Shown one piece after another: positions 1-9,266 of a DNA stretch of 64,000 nucleotides (its first letter is position 1; each line of letters starts with the position of its first letter). The stretch covers positions 46,264 to 110,263 of the forward strand of contig DATFUZ010000024.1 of NCBI GenBank assembly GCA_035260545.1. Direction: 5' to 3'. Under the pieces are notes generated by a model that was not told where the DNA came from, did no database searches, and was given only the letters and a program-made list of their open reading frames with translations. The translations under genes and the position numbers were made by a program. This DNA comes from DATDDB01 sp035260545 (GTDB lineage: Bacteria; Pseudomonadota; Gammaproteobacteria; Burkholderiales; Gallionellaceae).

Positions 1-2
1 AG

Positions 3-824
3 ACCCCGATCAGTTTTGAATTTTTTCCGCCGCAGACGCCGGAAGGAATGACCAAGCTTTCTGCGACCGCGCGCGAACTGGCGGCGCTGGGACCCGAGTA
101 TTTTTCCGTGACCTTCGGCGCAGGCGGCTCCACCCGCGAGCGCACCCTGGAGGCGGTCCAGATGATACGCAATGACGGCCTCGAAGCAGCGCCGCATCTT
201 TCCTGCGTGGGTTCGACGCGCGAGAACATCCGCGCCGTCCTCAATACCTACCGGGAACTGGGTATACGGCGCATCGTGGCCCTGCGTGGCGACCTGCCCT
301 CGGGCATGGCGGTGACCGGCGAGTTCCACTATGCGAACGAACTGGTGTCCTTCATCCGCACCGAGACCGGCGACCACTTCCGCATCGAGGTGGCTGCGTA
401 TCCGGAGTTTCATCCGCAGGCAAAATCGCCGCGCGACGACCTGCTCAACTTCAGGCGCAAGGTGGACGCCGGCGCCAACGCCGCGATCACCCAGTATTTC
501 TACAACGCGGAGGCTTATTTCCACTTCGTGGAACAGGCTCGCGAGCTGGGTCTCACGTTGCCCATCGTGCCCGGCATCATGCCTATCGTGAAATTTTCCC
601 AGCTCGCGCGCTTTTCCGACGCTTGCGGGGCGGAAATCCCGCGCTGGATACGCAAGACGCTGGAGAGCTACGGCGACGATAGCGCCTCGGTGCAGGCGTT
701 CGGCCTGGACGTGGTGACGGGCCTGTGCGAGAAGCTGCTGGCAGGCGGCGCGCCCGGGCTGCACTTCTACACGCTGAACCAGGCCAAGCCTTCCGTCGAG
801 ATCCTGAAGCGGCTGGGAGTGTGA
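3..824 (+). CDS. metF: 5,10-methylenetetrahydrofolate reductase MetF (5' end cut by window)
   Basis: MetF reduces 5,10-methylene-THF to 5-methyl-THF with a flavin, supplying the methyl group for methionine synthesis in the cytoplasm. The frame is open from the first bases of the window and reads TPISFEFFPPQTPEGM, the usual MetF N-terminus, so the ATG at 48 is internal and only a few residues are missing. The family segments FGAGGSTRERT and GIMPIVKFSQLARF are present. The stop is followed one base later by the GTG of the U32 gene, so the two are probably co-transcribed. Family assignment is secure; the true start lies outside the window. Confidence 0.95.
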   Translation, partial: TPISFEFFPPQTPEGMTKLSATARELAALGPEYFSVTFGAGGSTRERTLEAVQMIRNDGLEAAPHLSCVGSTRENIRAVLNTYRELGIRRIVALRGDLPSGMAVTGEFHYANELVSFIRTETGDHFRIEVAAYPEFHPQAKSPRDDLLNFRRKVDAGANAAITQYFYNAEAYFHFVEQARELGLTLPIVPGIMPIVKFSQLARFSDACGAEIPRWIRKTLESYGDDSASVQAFGLDVVTGLCEKLLAGGAPGLHFYTLNQAKPSVEILKRLGV

Positions 825-825
825 T

Positions 826-2163
826 GTGAAAGTCCCTGAATTACTGCTACCCGCCGGATCTCTGGAGAAAATGCGCACCGCCTACGCCTACGGGGCGGAT
901 GCGGTGTATGCCGGCCAGCCGCGCTACTCCCTGCGCGCACGCAACAACGAATTCCGGCTGGAGCAGCTGGAACAGGGCATACGCGAGGCGCATGCGCTCG
1001 GCAAGAAGCTGTTCGTCGCCAGCAACCTGATGCCGCACAACGCCAAGGTGAAGACCTATCTCGCCGACATGGAGCCGGTGATCGCCATGCGGCCGGACGC
1101 GCTGATCATGGCCGACCCGGGATTGATTGCCATGGTGCGCGAGCGCTGGCCCGAGGTGGAGATACACCTATCGGTGCAGGCGAACACGGTAAATTATGCG
1201 GCGGTGAAGTTCTGGCAGTCGCTGGGACTGACCCGCGTGATCCTGTCGCGCGAACTGTCGCTGGACGAGATCGCGGAAATCCGCCAGCAGTGCCCGGACA
1301 TGGAGCTGGAGGTGTTCGTGCACGGCGCGCTGTGCATCGCGTATTCCGGGCGCTGCCTGCTGTCGGGCTATTTCAACCACCGCGACGCCAACCAGGGTAC
1401 CTGCACCAATTCCTGCCGCTGGGACTACAAGGTCGAGAATGCGGACGAAAACGGCACCGGCGACATCCAGCGCATCGACTTTGATTTCGACAGGGCGCTC
1501 GCCCAATCCGCCCTGTCCGACTGCGGCAGCCAGCCGCGCCACCCGGCGGCGGACCGCGCCTACCTCATCTCGCGTCCCGACCACCCGGAGGAGCTGATGC
1601 CGGTGCTGGAGGATGAACACGGCACCTACATCATGAACTCCAGGGACTTGCGGGCCGTGGAGCATGTGCAGCGCTTGATGGAAATCGGGGTGGACTCACT
1701 AAAGGTGGAAGGACGCACCAAGTCCATCTACTACGTGGCGCGCACGGCACAGGTCTACCGCCAGGCCATCGACGACGCAGTCAGCGGCCGCCCCTTTGAT
1801 CTCAGCCTGCTGGGTGCGCTGGATGCGCTGGCCAACCGGGGCTATACCGACGGCTTTTACGAGCGGCATCACACGCACGAGCAGCAGAATTACCTGCGCG
1901 GGCATTCCGAGGCGACGCGGCAGCAGTACGTGGGCGACATCGTGGGCTGTGAAAATGGCTACGCCGAGATCGCGGTCAAGAACCGCTTCCAGGTCGGCGA
2001 CCGGCTGGAGATTATTCACCCATCCGGCAACCGCGTGCTGGAGCTGCACGAGATGCGCGGTCCGGAAGGCGAGGCGGTTTCCGTTGCGCCCGGCAGCGGC
2101 CATCATGTGCGCATTCCGCTGCAGGGCGACTATTCACAAGGCATGATCGCGAGGTTTGTCTGA
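826..2163 (+). CDS. trhP: Peptidase U32 family protein, YegQ/TrhP-like tRNA hydroxylation protein
   Basis: This 445-residue protein belongs to the U32 'collagenase-like' family. E. coli YegQ (TrhP) takes part in prephenate-dependent hydroxylation of uridine 34 in tRNAs, and this protein has the same length class. The N-terminus PELLLPAGSLEKMRTAYAYG and the U32 signature around VFVHGALCIAYSGRCLLSGY (residues about 164-183) are visible, followed by the cysteine-containing segment GTCTNSCRW. The GTG start sits one base after the metF stop, and its TGA overlaps the ATG of the next gene. The tRNA role is inferred from homology; a true protease role is unlikely. Confidence 0.88.
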   Translation: MKVPELLLPAGSLEKMRTAYAYGADAVYAGQPRYSLRARNNEFRLEQLEQGIREAHALGKKLFVASNLMPHNAKVKTYLADMEPVIAMRPDALIMADPGLIAMVRERWPEVEIHLSVQANTVNYAAVKFWQSLGLTRVILSRELSLDEIAEIRQQCPDMELEVFVHGALCIAYSGRCLLSGYFNHRDANQGTCTNSCRWDYKVENADENGTGDIQRIDFDFDRALAQSALSDCGSQPRHPAADRAYLISRPDHPEELMPVLEDEHGTYIMNSRDLRAVEHVQRLMEIGVDSLKVEGRTKSIYYVARTAQVYRQAIDDAVSGRPFDLSLLGALDALANRGYTDGFYERHHTHEQQNYLRGHSEATRQQYVGDIVGCENGYAEIAVKNRFQVGDRLEIIHPSGNRVLELHEMRGPEGEAVSVAPGSGHHVRIPLQGDYSQGMIARFV

Positions 2164-2633
2164 TGATCTTTTCCACCCTTTCCCAGTCCGAGCGCTATGC
2201 GGCGCTGCACCCGCTGTTTGCGCGCGCCTTCGACTTCATCCGCGACAACGATCTGCACGCCATGGCGCCGGGACGCTATCCCATCGAAGGCGACAATCTG
2301 ATCGCCATCGTGGAGCGGGTGCCGGGCAAGACCCGCGGCCAGGCGCGGCTGGAGTGCCACCGCAAATACATCGACATCCAGCTGGTGCTGGACGGGGTGG
2401 ACGAAATGGGCTGGAAGCCGCTCGCGGACTGCCTGAACCCGGTGAGCGACTTCAGCGCAGAAAAGGACATCCGCTTTTTCCACGATGCCCCCGCGTCCTG
2501 GTTGGCCGTGCCGCCGGATCACTTCTGCATCTTCTTTCCCGAAGACGCACACGCGCCGCTGGTGAGCGCGGGCGAGGTGAGCAAGGTGATCTTCAAGATT
2601 GCCGTGGACTACCCGGCGCGTGCCGGTGCCTGA
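2163..2633 (+). CDS. YhcH/YjgK/YiaL family protein
   Basis: This 156-residue protein matches the YhcH/YjgK/YiaL (DUF386) family, related to the EbgC subunit of evolved beta-galactosidase and to proteins of sialic acid and sugar utilisation loci. Visible family features are GRYPIEGDNLIAIVERV, the conserved CHRKYIDIQLVLDG segment and the cupin-like FFPEDAHAP metal-binding stretch near residue 125. Its ATG overlaps the stop of the U32 gene by one base (TGATG), which suggests translational coupling. No sugar pathway genes are nearby, so the substrate cannot be named. Confidence 0.82.
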   Translation: MIFSTLSQSERYAALHPLFARAFDFIRDNDLHAMAPGRYPIEGDNLIAIVERVPGKTRGQARLECHRKYIDIQLVLDGVDEMGWKPLADCLNPVSDFSAEKDIRFFHDAPASWLAVPPDHFCIFFPEDAHAPLVSAGEVSKVIFKIAVDYPARAGA

Positions 2634-2703
2634 GGGCTTGTATGCCGGCGCGGGAGCACACATAATGGGCGCACATCGACTATCTGCCAGCTAAGGAGCA
2701 ATC

Positions 2704-3252
2704 ATGCAGTGGAAGAATACCGCAAGCCGTTATGGAACCCTGTCCCGTGGACTGCACTGGCTGACGCTGCTGGTATTCGTCGGCGTGTATGCCTGCATGG
2801 AGCTGCATGGTGAATTTGCGAAAGGCAGTGACGCAAGGGCGGCACTCCTGACCTGGCATTTCATGCTGGGGCTGCTGGTGCTGGTGCTGCTGCTGCCGCG
2901 CATCGCGGCGCGCTTTTCCGGCCCCGTGCCGGATATCGCACCCACGCCGCCCGCCTGGCAGCAATTGGGCGCCAAGTTGCTGCACCTGGCGCTGTATGCC
3001 TTCATGATTGTCATGCCGCTACTGGGCTGGGCCTTGCTTAGCGCATCCGGCAAGCACATTCCCTTCTTCGGCCTAGACCTGCCGCCACTGCTGGGCGCGG
3101 ACAAGGCGCTGGCGAAGACGCTGAAGGAAATCCACGAGACCCTCGGCAACGCGGGCTATTTCCTGATCGGTCTGCACACGCTGGCCGCCCTCTACCACCA
3201 CTACGTCGTGCACGACAACACCCTGCTGCGCATGCTGCCGGAACGCAAATAG
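2704..3252 (+). CDS. Cytochrome b561
   Basis: This 182-residue integral membrane protein is of the bacterial cytochrome b561 type (CybB/YodB), a di-haem quinol-linked electron carrier of the inner membrane. Four hydrophobic segments are visible (roughly residues 18-38, 50-68, 87-110 and 145-168). Likely haem-ligand histidines lie in SRGLHW near the N-terminus, LTWHFMLG, and IGLHTLAALYHHYVVH at the end. A purine-rich AAGGAG stands just before the ATG. It is probably transcribed alone; a GC-rich hairpin follows the stop. Confidence 0.88.
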   Translation: MQWKNTASRYGTLSRGLHWLTLLVFVGVYACMELHGEFAKGSDARAALLTWHFMLGLLVLVLLLPRIAARFSGPVPDIAPTPPAWQQLGAKLLHLALYAFMIVMPLLGWALLSASGKHIPFFGLDLPPLLGADKALAKTLKEIHETLGNAGYFLIGLHTLAALYHHYVVHDNTLLRMLPERK

Positions 3253-3258
3253 CAGGCC

Positions 3259-3286
3259 GGCCGGGTCTGCGGGGTTCCGCCCGGCC
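3259..3286. terminator. GC-rich hairpin between convergent genes
   Basis: Seven perfectly paired bases (GGCCGGG and CCCGGCC) enclose a 14-base loop between the cytochrome b561 stop and the convergent lipoprotein gene. There is no strong T-run on either side, so efficiency as an intrinsic terminator is uncertain. Confidence 0.4.
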
Positions 3287-3300
3287 GTGTCATGCGGCGG

Positions 3301-4560
3301 CTATGTTGCCGACTGCGGTGCCTTGGCCTTGGCTGCAGGCTTCCCTGTGGACCTGGCGGCGCGACGCCCGGGGGCCGGTTTGGCCGAAGCCTGTTCCAGC
3401 TTGGCGATTCGAGCGTTCAGCGCGCCAATCTGGGCGTCCTTCTCCGCGAGTTGCGTCCTGGCGGCGTCTGTCGCCTCGTTGGCCGCATTCAGACGCACCT
3501 CGTATTCGTGCAGCCGCTGTTCGCGGTCCGCGCTCGCCAATTTTGCGGCGGTGCGCTTGATCCGGGCGAGTTGCTTGTCCTGCGCCTGATCGCGCAGGTC
3601 TTCGAGCCCCAGCGACGTGGCAATCGCCTGCAGCCTGTCCTCCTCGTCCAGGACGACCTTCTCAAGCGTGAGCTTTTGCGGAGCGGGTGTAGCGCCACCG
3701 ACCTGCACGCCGGCCGTCGCACCGCCCGCAGTGCCCGCCGCCGCCCCCACGGAGACGCCGCGCGCGGCGCCGACGTTGAGCCGGGCCATCAGCAGGGCAA
3801 CGCGTTCGTTGACCTGCTGCGCATGACGGGCCGCGAATAGCGCGTGGGCGCCCAGTGCATGCACCAGCTTGTCGTCGCGAGGCGCGGCGGCAATGCGCTG
3901 CCTGGCGTCGGCGAAAACGCGCTGTGCCTCGGCGTAGGTCTGCGGCGCCTGTGATTCTGCGTGCTGCTTGCGGCTCTGGGCATTGACCACGTCGGCGTCA
4001 TGCAGGGCACCCTCCTGCACGGCATGCACTTCCAGGTGCTGCAACGACCGCGCCAGCGCGTCCTTGTCCTTGTCGATGTTGCCCTTTTGCTCGCGCTCCA
4101 CTTTTTCTATCAGGCGCGTGAATTCGGCCATGGTCTGCTGGTACTCCCTGGGCACGATCTTCTGCGCGTCCAGCGCGTCGATGCGCGCCTTCAGATCCAG
4201 TTCCTGCGCAAAGCGGTACTTCACGATGTCCATCACCGCACGCCCCTTGTTCAGGATGGCGTCACCGCGCGCGGCGCTCTGCGCCAGCACCGGCTTGGGC
4301 TGATTGCCCAACTGGTTCCTGGTGTCGCTCAGGACCGCGGACGCTTCCTTGAAGTAGTTCGGGGCGAGGAAGGGCATGCCGGCCGCCTTCGCTGCATTGA
4401 CGTTCTTTTCCAGCGCGGCGACCAGGTCGATGTCGCTCATTTCGCTGTATTTCGAAACGCTGGCCGCGCTCGGCCGGATGTTGGTTGCAACCGGCGCAGC
4501 GCAACCCGCAAGGACGACGGCGAGGGCGAGTACAATGGCGAAAATATTATTGCTATACAT
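3301..4560 (-). CDS. Coiled-coil lipoprotein of unknown function
   Basis: The 419-residue product begins with a lipoprotein signal peptide: a hydrophobic stretch ending in VVLAGCAAP, with the lipobox cysteine near residue 20. The rest is rich in Ala, Gln, Lys, Arg and Glu with long predicted helices (about residues 60-240 and 310-390) and an Ala/Gly/Thr-rich linker near residues 265-300. The C-terminus is basic. It is probably attached to the outer membrane facing the periplasm. A GGAG ribosome site precedes the ATG. I do not recognise a named family; a cell-envelope structural role is a guess. Convergent with cytochrome b561 and downstream of ntrC with a 71-base gap. Confidence 0.75.
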   Translation of the reverse strand: MYSNNIFAIVLALAVVLAGCAAPVATNIRPSAASVSKYSEMSDIDLVAALEKNVNAAKAAGMPFLAPNYFKEASAVLSDTRNQLGNQPKPVLAQSAARGDAILNKGRAVMDIVKYRFAQELDLKARIDALDAQKIVPREYQQTMAEFTRLIEKVEREQKGNIDKDKDALARSLQHLEVHAVQEGALHDADVVNAQSRKQHAESQAPQTYAEAQRVFADARQRIAAAPRDDKLVHALGAHALFAARHAQQVNERVALLMARLNVGAARGVSVGAAAGTAGGATAGVQVGGATPAPQKLTLEKVVLDEEDRLQAIATSLGLEDLRDQAQDKQLARIKRTAAKLASADREQRLHEYEVRLNAANEATDAARTQLAEKDAQIGALNARIAKLEQASAKPAPGRRAARSTGKPAAKAKAPQSAT

Positions 4561-4631
4561 ATAGTTGCTCCATCGTGACAGGGTTCGGATACGACCCCGC
4601 GAAGCAACTATTAGTTCCGCGCAACGGCTCC

Positions 4632-6020
4632 CTAGTCGCCGGCCTCCAGCCCCAGTTCCTGTATTTTGCGCGTCAGGGTGTTGCGCCCCATGCCAAGCAG
4701 GGCGGCAGCCTCTATGCGCTTGCCCCCGGTGTGCTTGAGCGCTTCGGTGATGAGCGTGCTTTCGAACTGGTGGGTCAGGCTGTCGAGGATGTTGTGGTCG
4801 CCGCGGCGCAGCGCGAGCGCGGCCTCATGCGCCAGCAGCGCACGCCAGTTGCCGGCTCCCGCCGGCACCCCGCGCAGCTCGGGGGGCAGATCGGCGATTT
4901 CGATCTGCTGCGAGGGCGTCATCACCGTCAGCCAGTGGCACAGGTTTTCGAGTTGCCGCACGTTGCCCGGAAATTCCTGGCGCGTCAGGTAGTCCATGAC
5001 CTCGTCGCTCGGCGTCTTCTGCGGAGTATTCAGTTCCCGCGCGCTTTTCTGCAGGAAATATCTGGTCAGCAGCGGAATGTCCTCGCGCCGCTCGCGCAGG
5101 GGCGGCAGACGCAGGCGAATGACGTTCAGGCGGTGGAACAGATCCTCGCGGAACAAGCCCTGCTTCACGCGTTCCTCCAGGTTCTGGTGGGTCGCGGCGA
5201 TGATGCGCACATTGGTGCGGATGGGCTGCTGCCCGCCGACGCGATAATAGCTGCCGTCGGACAGCACGCGCAGCAAGCGGGTCTGCAGTTCCGCAGGCAT
5301 ATCGCCGATCTCGTCCAGGAACAGCGTGCCGCCCTCGGCCTGCTCGAAGCGTCCGCGGCGCGCGGCGCTTGCGCCGGTGAAGGCGCCGCGCTCGTGGCCG
5401 AACAACTCCGACTCCAGCAGGTCCTTCGGGATTGCTGCGGTGTTGATGGCAACGAAAGGCGCATCGCGGCGCGTGCTGTGGCGGTGCAGTGCGCGCGCAA
5501 CCAGTTCCTTGCCGGTGCCCGACTCGCCGTTGATCAGCACCGTGGCCTGGGTCTGCGACAGGCGGCCGATGGCGCGAAACACCTCCTGCATCGCCGGTGC
5601 CTGGCCAAGCATTTCCGGCTCGGGCATGAGCTCGCCGGCTTGTGTGCTGCTGCGCCGGCTTTGCTCGATGGCGCGGCGAATCAGCTCCACCGCGTGGTTG
5701 ACGTCGAACGGTTTGGGCAGGTATTCGAAGGCGCCGCCCTGAAAGGCGGACACTGCGCTTTCGAGATCGGAGTATGCGGTCATGATGATGACCGGCAGGC
5801 CGGGGTTATGGTCGCGCAGCGATTGGAGCAATTCCAGGCCCGACTTGCCCGGCATGCGGATGTCGCTGATGATGACGTCGGGCGTGCTCCGTTCCAGTTC
5901 GTGCTCGGCCTCCTCGGCACTGGCGAAGCTCTTGTGTTCGATGTGCTCGCGCGCTAGTGCCTTTTCCAGGACCCAGCGGATGGAGCGGTCGTCGTCGATA
6001 ATCCAGACCGGCGTGTTCAT
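4632..6020 (-). CDS. ntrC: Nitrogen regulation response regulator NtrC
   Basis: NtrC activates sigma-54 promoters when phosphorylated by NtrB under nitrogen limitation. The 462-residue protein has the full three-domain layout: a receiver domain (1-120) with phospho-acceptor Asp53 in SDIRMPGK, an AAA+ sigma-54 interaction domain (about 140-375) with Walker A GESGTGKE and the sigma-54 contact loop GAFTGA, and a Fis-type helix-turn-helix at the end (LLGMGRNTLTRKIQELG). Its ATG overlaps the ntrB stop (ATGA). Targets visible in this window are the sigma-54 promoters at 9185-9201 and 55322-55337. Confidence 0.97.
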   Translation of the reverse strand: MNTPVWIIDDDRSIRWVLEKALAREHIEHKSFASAEEAEHELERSTPDVIISDIRMPGKSGLELLQSLRDHNPGLPVIIMTAYSDLESAVSAFQGGAFEYLPKPFDVNHAVELIRRAIEQSRRSSTQAGELMPEPEMLGQAPAMQEVFRAIGRLSQTQATVLINGESGTGKELVARALHRHSTRRDAPFVAINTAAIPKDLLESELFGHERGAFTGASAARRGRFEQAEGGTLFLDEIGDMPAELQTRLLRVLSDGSYYRVGGQQPIRTNVRIIAATHQNLEERVKQGLFREDLFHRLNVIRLRLPPLRERREDIPLLTRYFLQKSARELNTPQKTPSDEVMDYLTRQEFPGNVRQLENLCHWLTVMTPSQQIEIADLPPELRGVPAGAGNWRALLAHEAALALRRGDHNILDSLTHQFESTLITEALKHTGGKRIEAAALLGMGRNTLTRKIQELGLEAGD

Positions 6021-7063
6021 GTGTTCTCCTGTAACGGCAGCATGATGGTAAAGCAGGTGCGACCCGGTTCGCTCTCGAACTCGATGCTACCGCTGTGCTG
6101 GCTGATGAAATCCTGGGCCAGCGTAAGCCCCAGTCCGTGGCCATCGGCGCGCCCTGAAACCAGCGGATAGAAAATCTTGTCGCGCAGGTGGTCGGGAATG
6201 CCCGGTCCGTTGTCGACGATCTGCACCATGATGGCGAGGCGGTGACGTTTCTTCATCAGTGTCACCTGGCGGGCGATGCGGGTGCGCAGGATGATGACGC
6301 CCTGCCCATGCATAGCCTGCGCCGCGTTGCGCACGATGTTGAGCATGGCTTGAATCAGTTGCTCCTTGTCGCCGCGCAGGGGCGGCAGGCTGGTGTCGTA
6401 GTCGCGGCGGATGGTGAGTCCGCTGGGAATTTCCGCCATCACGACACTGCGCACGCGCTCCAGCACCTCGTGTATGTTGAGCGCATGGACCTGGGGCGCC
6501 TGTTGCGGCACCAGCAGTTTTTCAGTGAGTGAGCGCAGGCGGTCGGCTTCGTTGATGACCACCTGTGTATATTCACGCAGCCCGGGCTTCTCCAGCTCCT
6601 GTTCCAGCAATTGCGCGGCGCCGCGGATTCCGCCCAGCGGATTCTTGATCTCGTGCGCAAGATTGCGCAGCAGCAGGCGGTTGGCCTGCGTCTGGTCGTG
6701 CATCTGCTCTTCGCGCGCCAGCTTGAGCGTGCGGTCTATGGGGTGGAATTCGAGCAGCAGGTTGGCAGGCTCGCCGGGCAGCGGGGTGGCCGCGCAGCGC
6801 AGGTGCAGCTTGCGGTCGTGCACGCCCAGGACCAGTTCATGCTCGATGTAGGTGGCCTGGTTGTCCACGGCCTGCTGGACGGCATGGTCGAGCTGTGGGG
6901 CGTTGGTGAAAACGTGTTGCAGCGCCTGGCCGATCAGGTTTTTGCTGCTGAGGCCGAATAGCGCCTCGGCGGAAGGATTCAGGTATTCGATGCGTGCATT
7001 CGCATCCAGCAGGATGACTGCGGTCGCCAGATGCTCAAGGGAGGGTGTAGACAAGAGGGCCAT
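6017..7063 (-). CDS. ntrB: Nitrogen regulation sensor kinase NtrB
   Basis: NtrB is the cytosolic histidine kinase/phosphatase that controls NtrC in response to PII proteins. A PAS domain occupies about residues 10-120 (LLDANARIEYLNPSAEALFG). The dimerisation/phospho-acceptor segment is LRNLAHEIKNPLGG, and the HATPase domain shows NIVRNAAQAM (N box) and VDNGPGIP (G1). The frame is open up to a GTG at 7102, but the ATG at 7063 gives the usual NtrB N-terminus; neither start has a strong ribosome site. It lies between the DUF4124 gene and ntrC and is probably transcribed from glnA onward. Confidence 0.95.
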   Translation of the reverse strand: MALLSTPSLEHLATAVILLDANARIEYLNPSAEALFGLSSKNLIGQALQHVFTNAPQLDHAVQQAVDNQATYIEHELVLGVHDRKLHLRCAATPLPGEPANLLLEFHPIDRTLKLAREEQMHDQTQANRLLLRNLAHEIKNPLGGIRGAAQLLEQELEKPGLREYTQVVINEADRLRSLTEKLLVPQQAPQVHALNIHEVLERVRSVVMAEIPSGLTIRRDYDTSLPPLRGDKEQLIQAMLNIVRNAAQAMHGQGVIILRTRIARQVTLMKKRHRLAIMVQIVDNGPGIPDHLRDKIFYPLVSGRADGHGLGLTLAQDFISQHSGSIEFESEPGRTCFTIMLPLQENT

Positions 7064-7108
7064 GCGCAATTTTAAGCAGGAAACGTGCCTATGGGTACGC
7101 ACAGCGGG

Positions 7109-7570
7109 CTATTTTATGCTCGATAGCTCCTGCTTCAGCGCCCGGATGTTTCGCTGGTGCAGATCTATCTGCGCCTGTGCGGACTGGATGCCATCCCGTC
7201 CGGCGAAGCCGGCATAGGGTTGTCCACCGACCTGTGTGACGTGGGGCCTGGCCTGCTCCTCCATGAGCTTTTCGCGCGCCTCGCCCAGCAGTTGCTCCTC
7301 GTTCGACAGTTCGTCTTCCAGGATGCGGCGCCGCGCCTTGTCGCGGTTCCGCTGGGTCGCGCGCCTGACCCGCTCATAGTCGACATGGCTCTCGTTTTCC
7401 GCGCGGACGGTGGCGAGCGGCGCCAGTTCGAGCCGCCGCGCGCCCTTCATCGGTGTATTCGAATAGGTCACGTTTCCGTCGGCATCCACGCGCTTGTATA
7501 TGGCCGCGTGCGCAGAAGCCGCGCATGCCAGGCACGGCAGCAGCAGCAGCAGCAAATAACGGAGTTTCAT
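7109..7570 (-). CDS. DUF4124 domain periplasmic protein
   Basis: The 153-residue product has a signal peptide (hydrophobic run LLLLLLPCLACAASAHA ending near residue 22) followed by the DUF4124 hallmark IYKRVDADGNVTYSNTP. The remainder is a charged helical region that is probably a coiled coil. DUF4124 proteins are common in beta- and gammaproteobacteria and their function is unknown. It sits between glnA and ntrB on the same strand, an order seen in several betaproteobacteria, so it is likely a nitrogen-operon passenger. Confidence 0.85.
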   Translation of the reverse strand: MKLRYLLLLLLPCLACAASAHAAIYKRVDADGNVTYSNTPMKGARRLELAPLATVRAENESHVDYERVRRATQRNRDKARRRILEDELSNEEQLLGEAREKLMEEQARPHVTQVGGQPYAGFAGRDGIQSAQAQIDLHQRNIRALKQELSSIK

Positions 7571-7643
7571 GGCTGGCCTCTCATTTCGGAAGCCACAGTA
7601 TAGGATATGGCGTGGAGGCTGACAAACGCGTGCGGGAAAGCAA

Positions 7644-7664
7644 ACGGGGCCGCGAGGGCCCCGT
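7644..7664 (-). terminator. Intrinsic-type terminator after glnA
   Basis: On the minus strand an eight-base-pair stem (ACGGGGCC with GGCCCCGT) is followed by TTGCTTT, just downstream of the glnA stop and upstream of the DUF4124 gene. It may attenuate read-through from glnA into the ntrBC part of the cluster, which would give high GlnA and low NtrBC from one promoter. Confidence 0.6.
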
Positions 7665-7687
7665 CTTGCTGGTGCGCGGCCTGCGGA

Positions 7688-9103
7688 TTACAGGCTGTAG
7701 TACATTTCGTACTCGACCGGATGCGTGGTCATGCGGAAGCGCGTGACTTCCTCCATCTTCAGGTTGATGTAGGCATCGATGAAGTCGCTGGAGAATACGC
7801 CGCCGCGGGTAAGGAACTCGCGGTCCTTGTCCAGGTATTCCAGCGCTTGATCCAGGCTGGAGCACACGGTCGGGATCTTCGCGTCTTCTTCGGGCGGCAG
7901 ATCATACAGGTTCTTGTCGGCGGGATCGCCGGGGTGAATCTTGTTCTGCACGCCATCCAGGCCGGCCATCATCAGCGCGGTGAAGGCGAGGTAGGGGTTG
8001 GCGGTCGGATCGGGGAAGCGGGTTTCGATGCGGCGCGCCTTGTCGCTCTGCACATACGGAATGCGGATCGAGGCGGAGCGGTTGCGTGCGGAGTAGGCCA
8101 GTTTCACCGGGGCTTCAAAGCCGGGCACCAGGCGCTTGTAGGAGTTCGTGCCGGGGTTGGTGATGGCGTTCAGCGCGCGGGCATGCTTGATGATGCCGCC
8201 GATATAGTACAGCGCGAACTCGGACAGGCCGGCATAGCCATTGCCCGCAAACAGGTTCTTGCCGTCCTTCCAGATGGACTGGTGCACATGCATGCCGGAG
8301 CCGTTGTCGCCGACAATGGGCTTGGGCATGAAGGTCGCAGTCTTGCCGTACTGGTGCGCCACATTATGCACCACGTACTTCAGCACCTGGGTCCAGTCGG
8401 CGCGCTTCACCAGGGTGGCGAACTTGGTGCCGATTTCGCACTGGCCGGCGGTCGCCACTTCGTGGTGGTGCACTTCGACGGGAACGCCGATCTCTTCGAG
8501 CGCAAGCACCATGGCGGCACGCACGTCGTTCAGGCTATCCACCGGGGGCACGGGGAAGTAACCGCCCTTCACCATCGGACGGTGGCCGATGTTGCCGCCC
8601 TCGAACTTTTCGGCGGTCGCCCAGGCGGCTTCTTCCGAAAACACCTTGCTGTAAGAGCCGGACATATCCACCTTCCACTCGACGGAGTCGAAGATAAAGA
8701 ATTCGGGTTCCGGACCGAAGTAGGCGGTGTCGCCGAGGCCGGAAGACTTCAGGTAGGCCTCGGCGCGCTTGGCAATGGAGCGCGGATCGCGGTCGTAGCC
8801 CTTGCCGTCGGACGGCTCGATCACGTCGCAGGACAGGATGAGGGTGGTTTCATCCATGAAGGGGTCGATGTAGGCGGAATCGGGATCCGGCATCAGCAGC
8901 ATGTCGGAGGCCTGAATGCCTTTCCAGCCGGCGATGGAGGAGCCGTCGAAAGCATGGCCTTCCTCGAACTTGTCCGCGCCGAAGGCGCTGATGGGCACGC
9001 CGACGTGCTGTTCCTTGCCGCGGGTATCCGTAAAGCGGAAATCCACGAACTTGACTTCATTTTCCTTCACGATTTTCAAAACATCAGCAGCCGTCTTGGC
9101 CAT
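7688..9103 (-). CDS. glnA: Glutamine synthetase type I
   Basis: GlnA condenses glutamate and ammonia to glutamine using ATP and is the main ammonium-assimilation enzyme, a cytoplasmic dodecamer. The 471-residue length fits class I-beta GS. Visible motifs are FDGSSIAGWKGI, the glutamate/ATP region MHVHQSIWKDGKNLF, and the adenylylation loop KNLYDLPPEE containing the regulatory tyrosine. The frame extends to 9121, but the ATG at 9103 (MAKTAADVLKIV) is the conserved start and has a GGGAGAA ribosome site. A sigma-54 promoter and two NtrC sites lie upstream. Confidence 0.98.
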   Translation of the reverse strand: MAKTAADVLKIVKENEVKFVDFRFTDTRGKEQHVGVPISAFGADKFEEGHAFDGSSIAGWKGIQASDMLLMPDPDSAYIDPFMDETTLILSCDVIEPSDGKGYDRDPRSIAKRAEAYLKSSGLGDTAYFGPEPEFFIFDSVEWKVDMSGSYSKVFSEEAAWATAEKFEGGNIGHRPMVKGGYFPVPPVDSLNDVRAAMVLALEEIGVPVEVHHHEVATAGQCEIGTKFATLVKRADWTQVLKYVVHNVAHQYGKTATFMPKPIVGDNGSGMHVHQSIWKDGKNLFAGNGYAGLSEFALYYIGGIIKHARALNAITNPGTNSYKRLVPGFEAPVKLAYSARNRSASIRIPYVQSDKARRIETRFPDPTANPYLAFTALMMAGLDGVQNKIHPGDPADKNLYDLPPEEDAKIPTVCSSLDQALEYLDKDREFLTRGGVFSSDFIDAYINLKMEEVTRFRMTTHPVEYEMYYSL

Positions 9104-9184
9104 GATTTTCTCCCTCAACAAATTTAACTAACAAATCATCAATAATAAAACGCAGTCCGCATCCGTATGACGCTTCAGTATCTA

Positions 9185-9201
9185 TAGCATGAGGCGTGCC
9201 A
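9185..9201 (-). promoter_or_regulatory. Sigma-54 (-24/-12) promoter of glnA
   Basis: Read on the minus strand the sequence is TGGCACGCCTCATGCTA. It matches the consensus TGGCACG-N4-TTGCW with the invariant GG and GC exactly ten bases apart. It lies about 80 bases upstream of the glnA ATG. Only the first T of the -12 TTGC box deviates. With the paired NtrC sites further upstream, this is a textbook NtrC-dependent promoter. Confidence 0.9.
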
Positions 9202-9266
9202 TGCCCGCGCGAGGCTATGAACACGGCATTGTGCCATAAGCCAAGAAAGGCGGGAAACAAAAAAAC

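Noticed and set aside
7607..9127. Long plus-strand open frame opposite glnA
   Set aside because: Shadow of glnA, which is secure by motifs and regulation.
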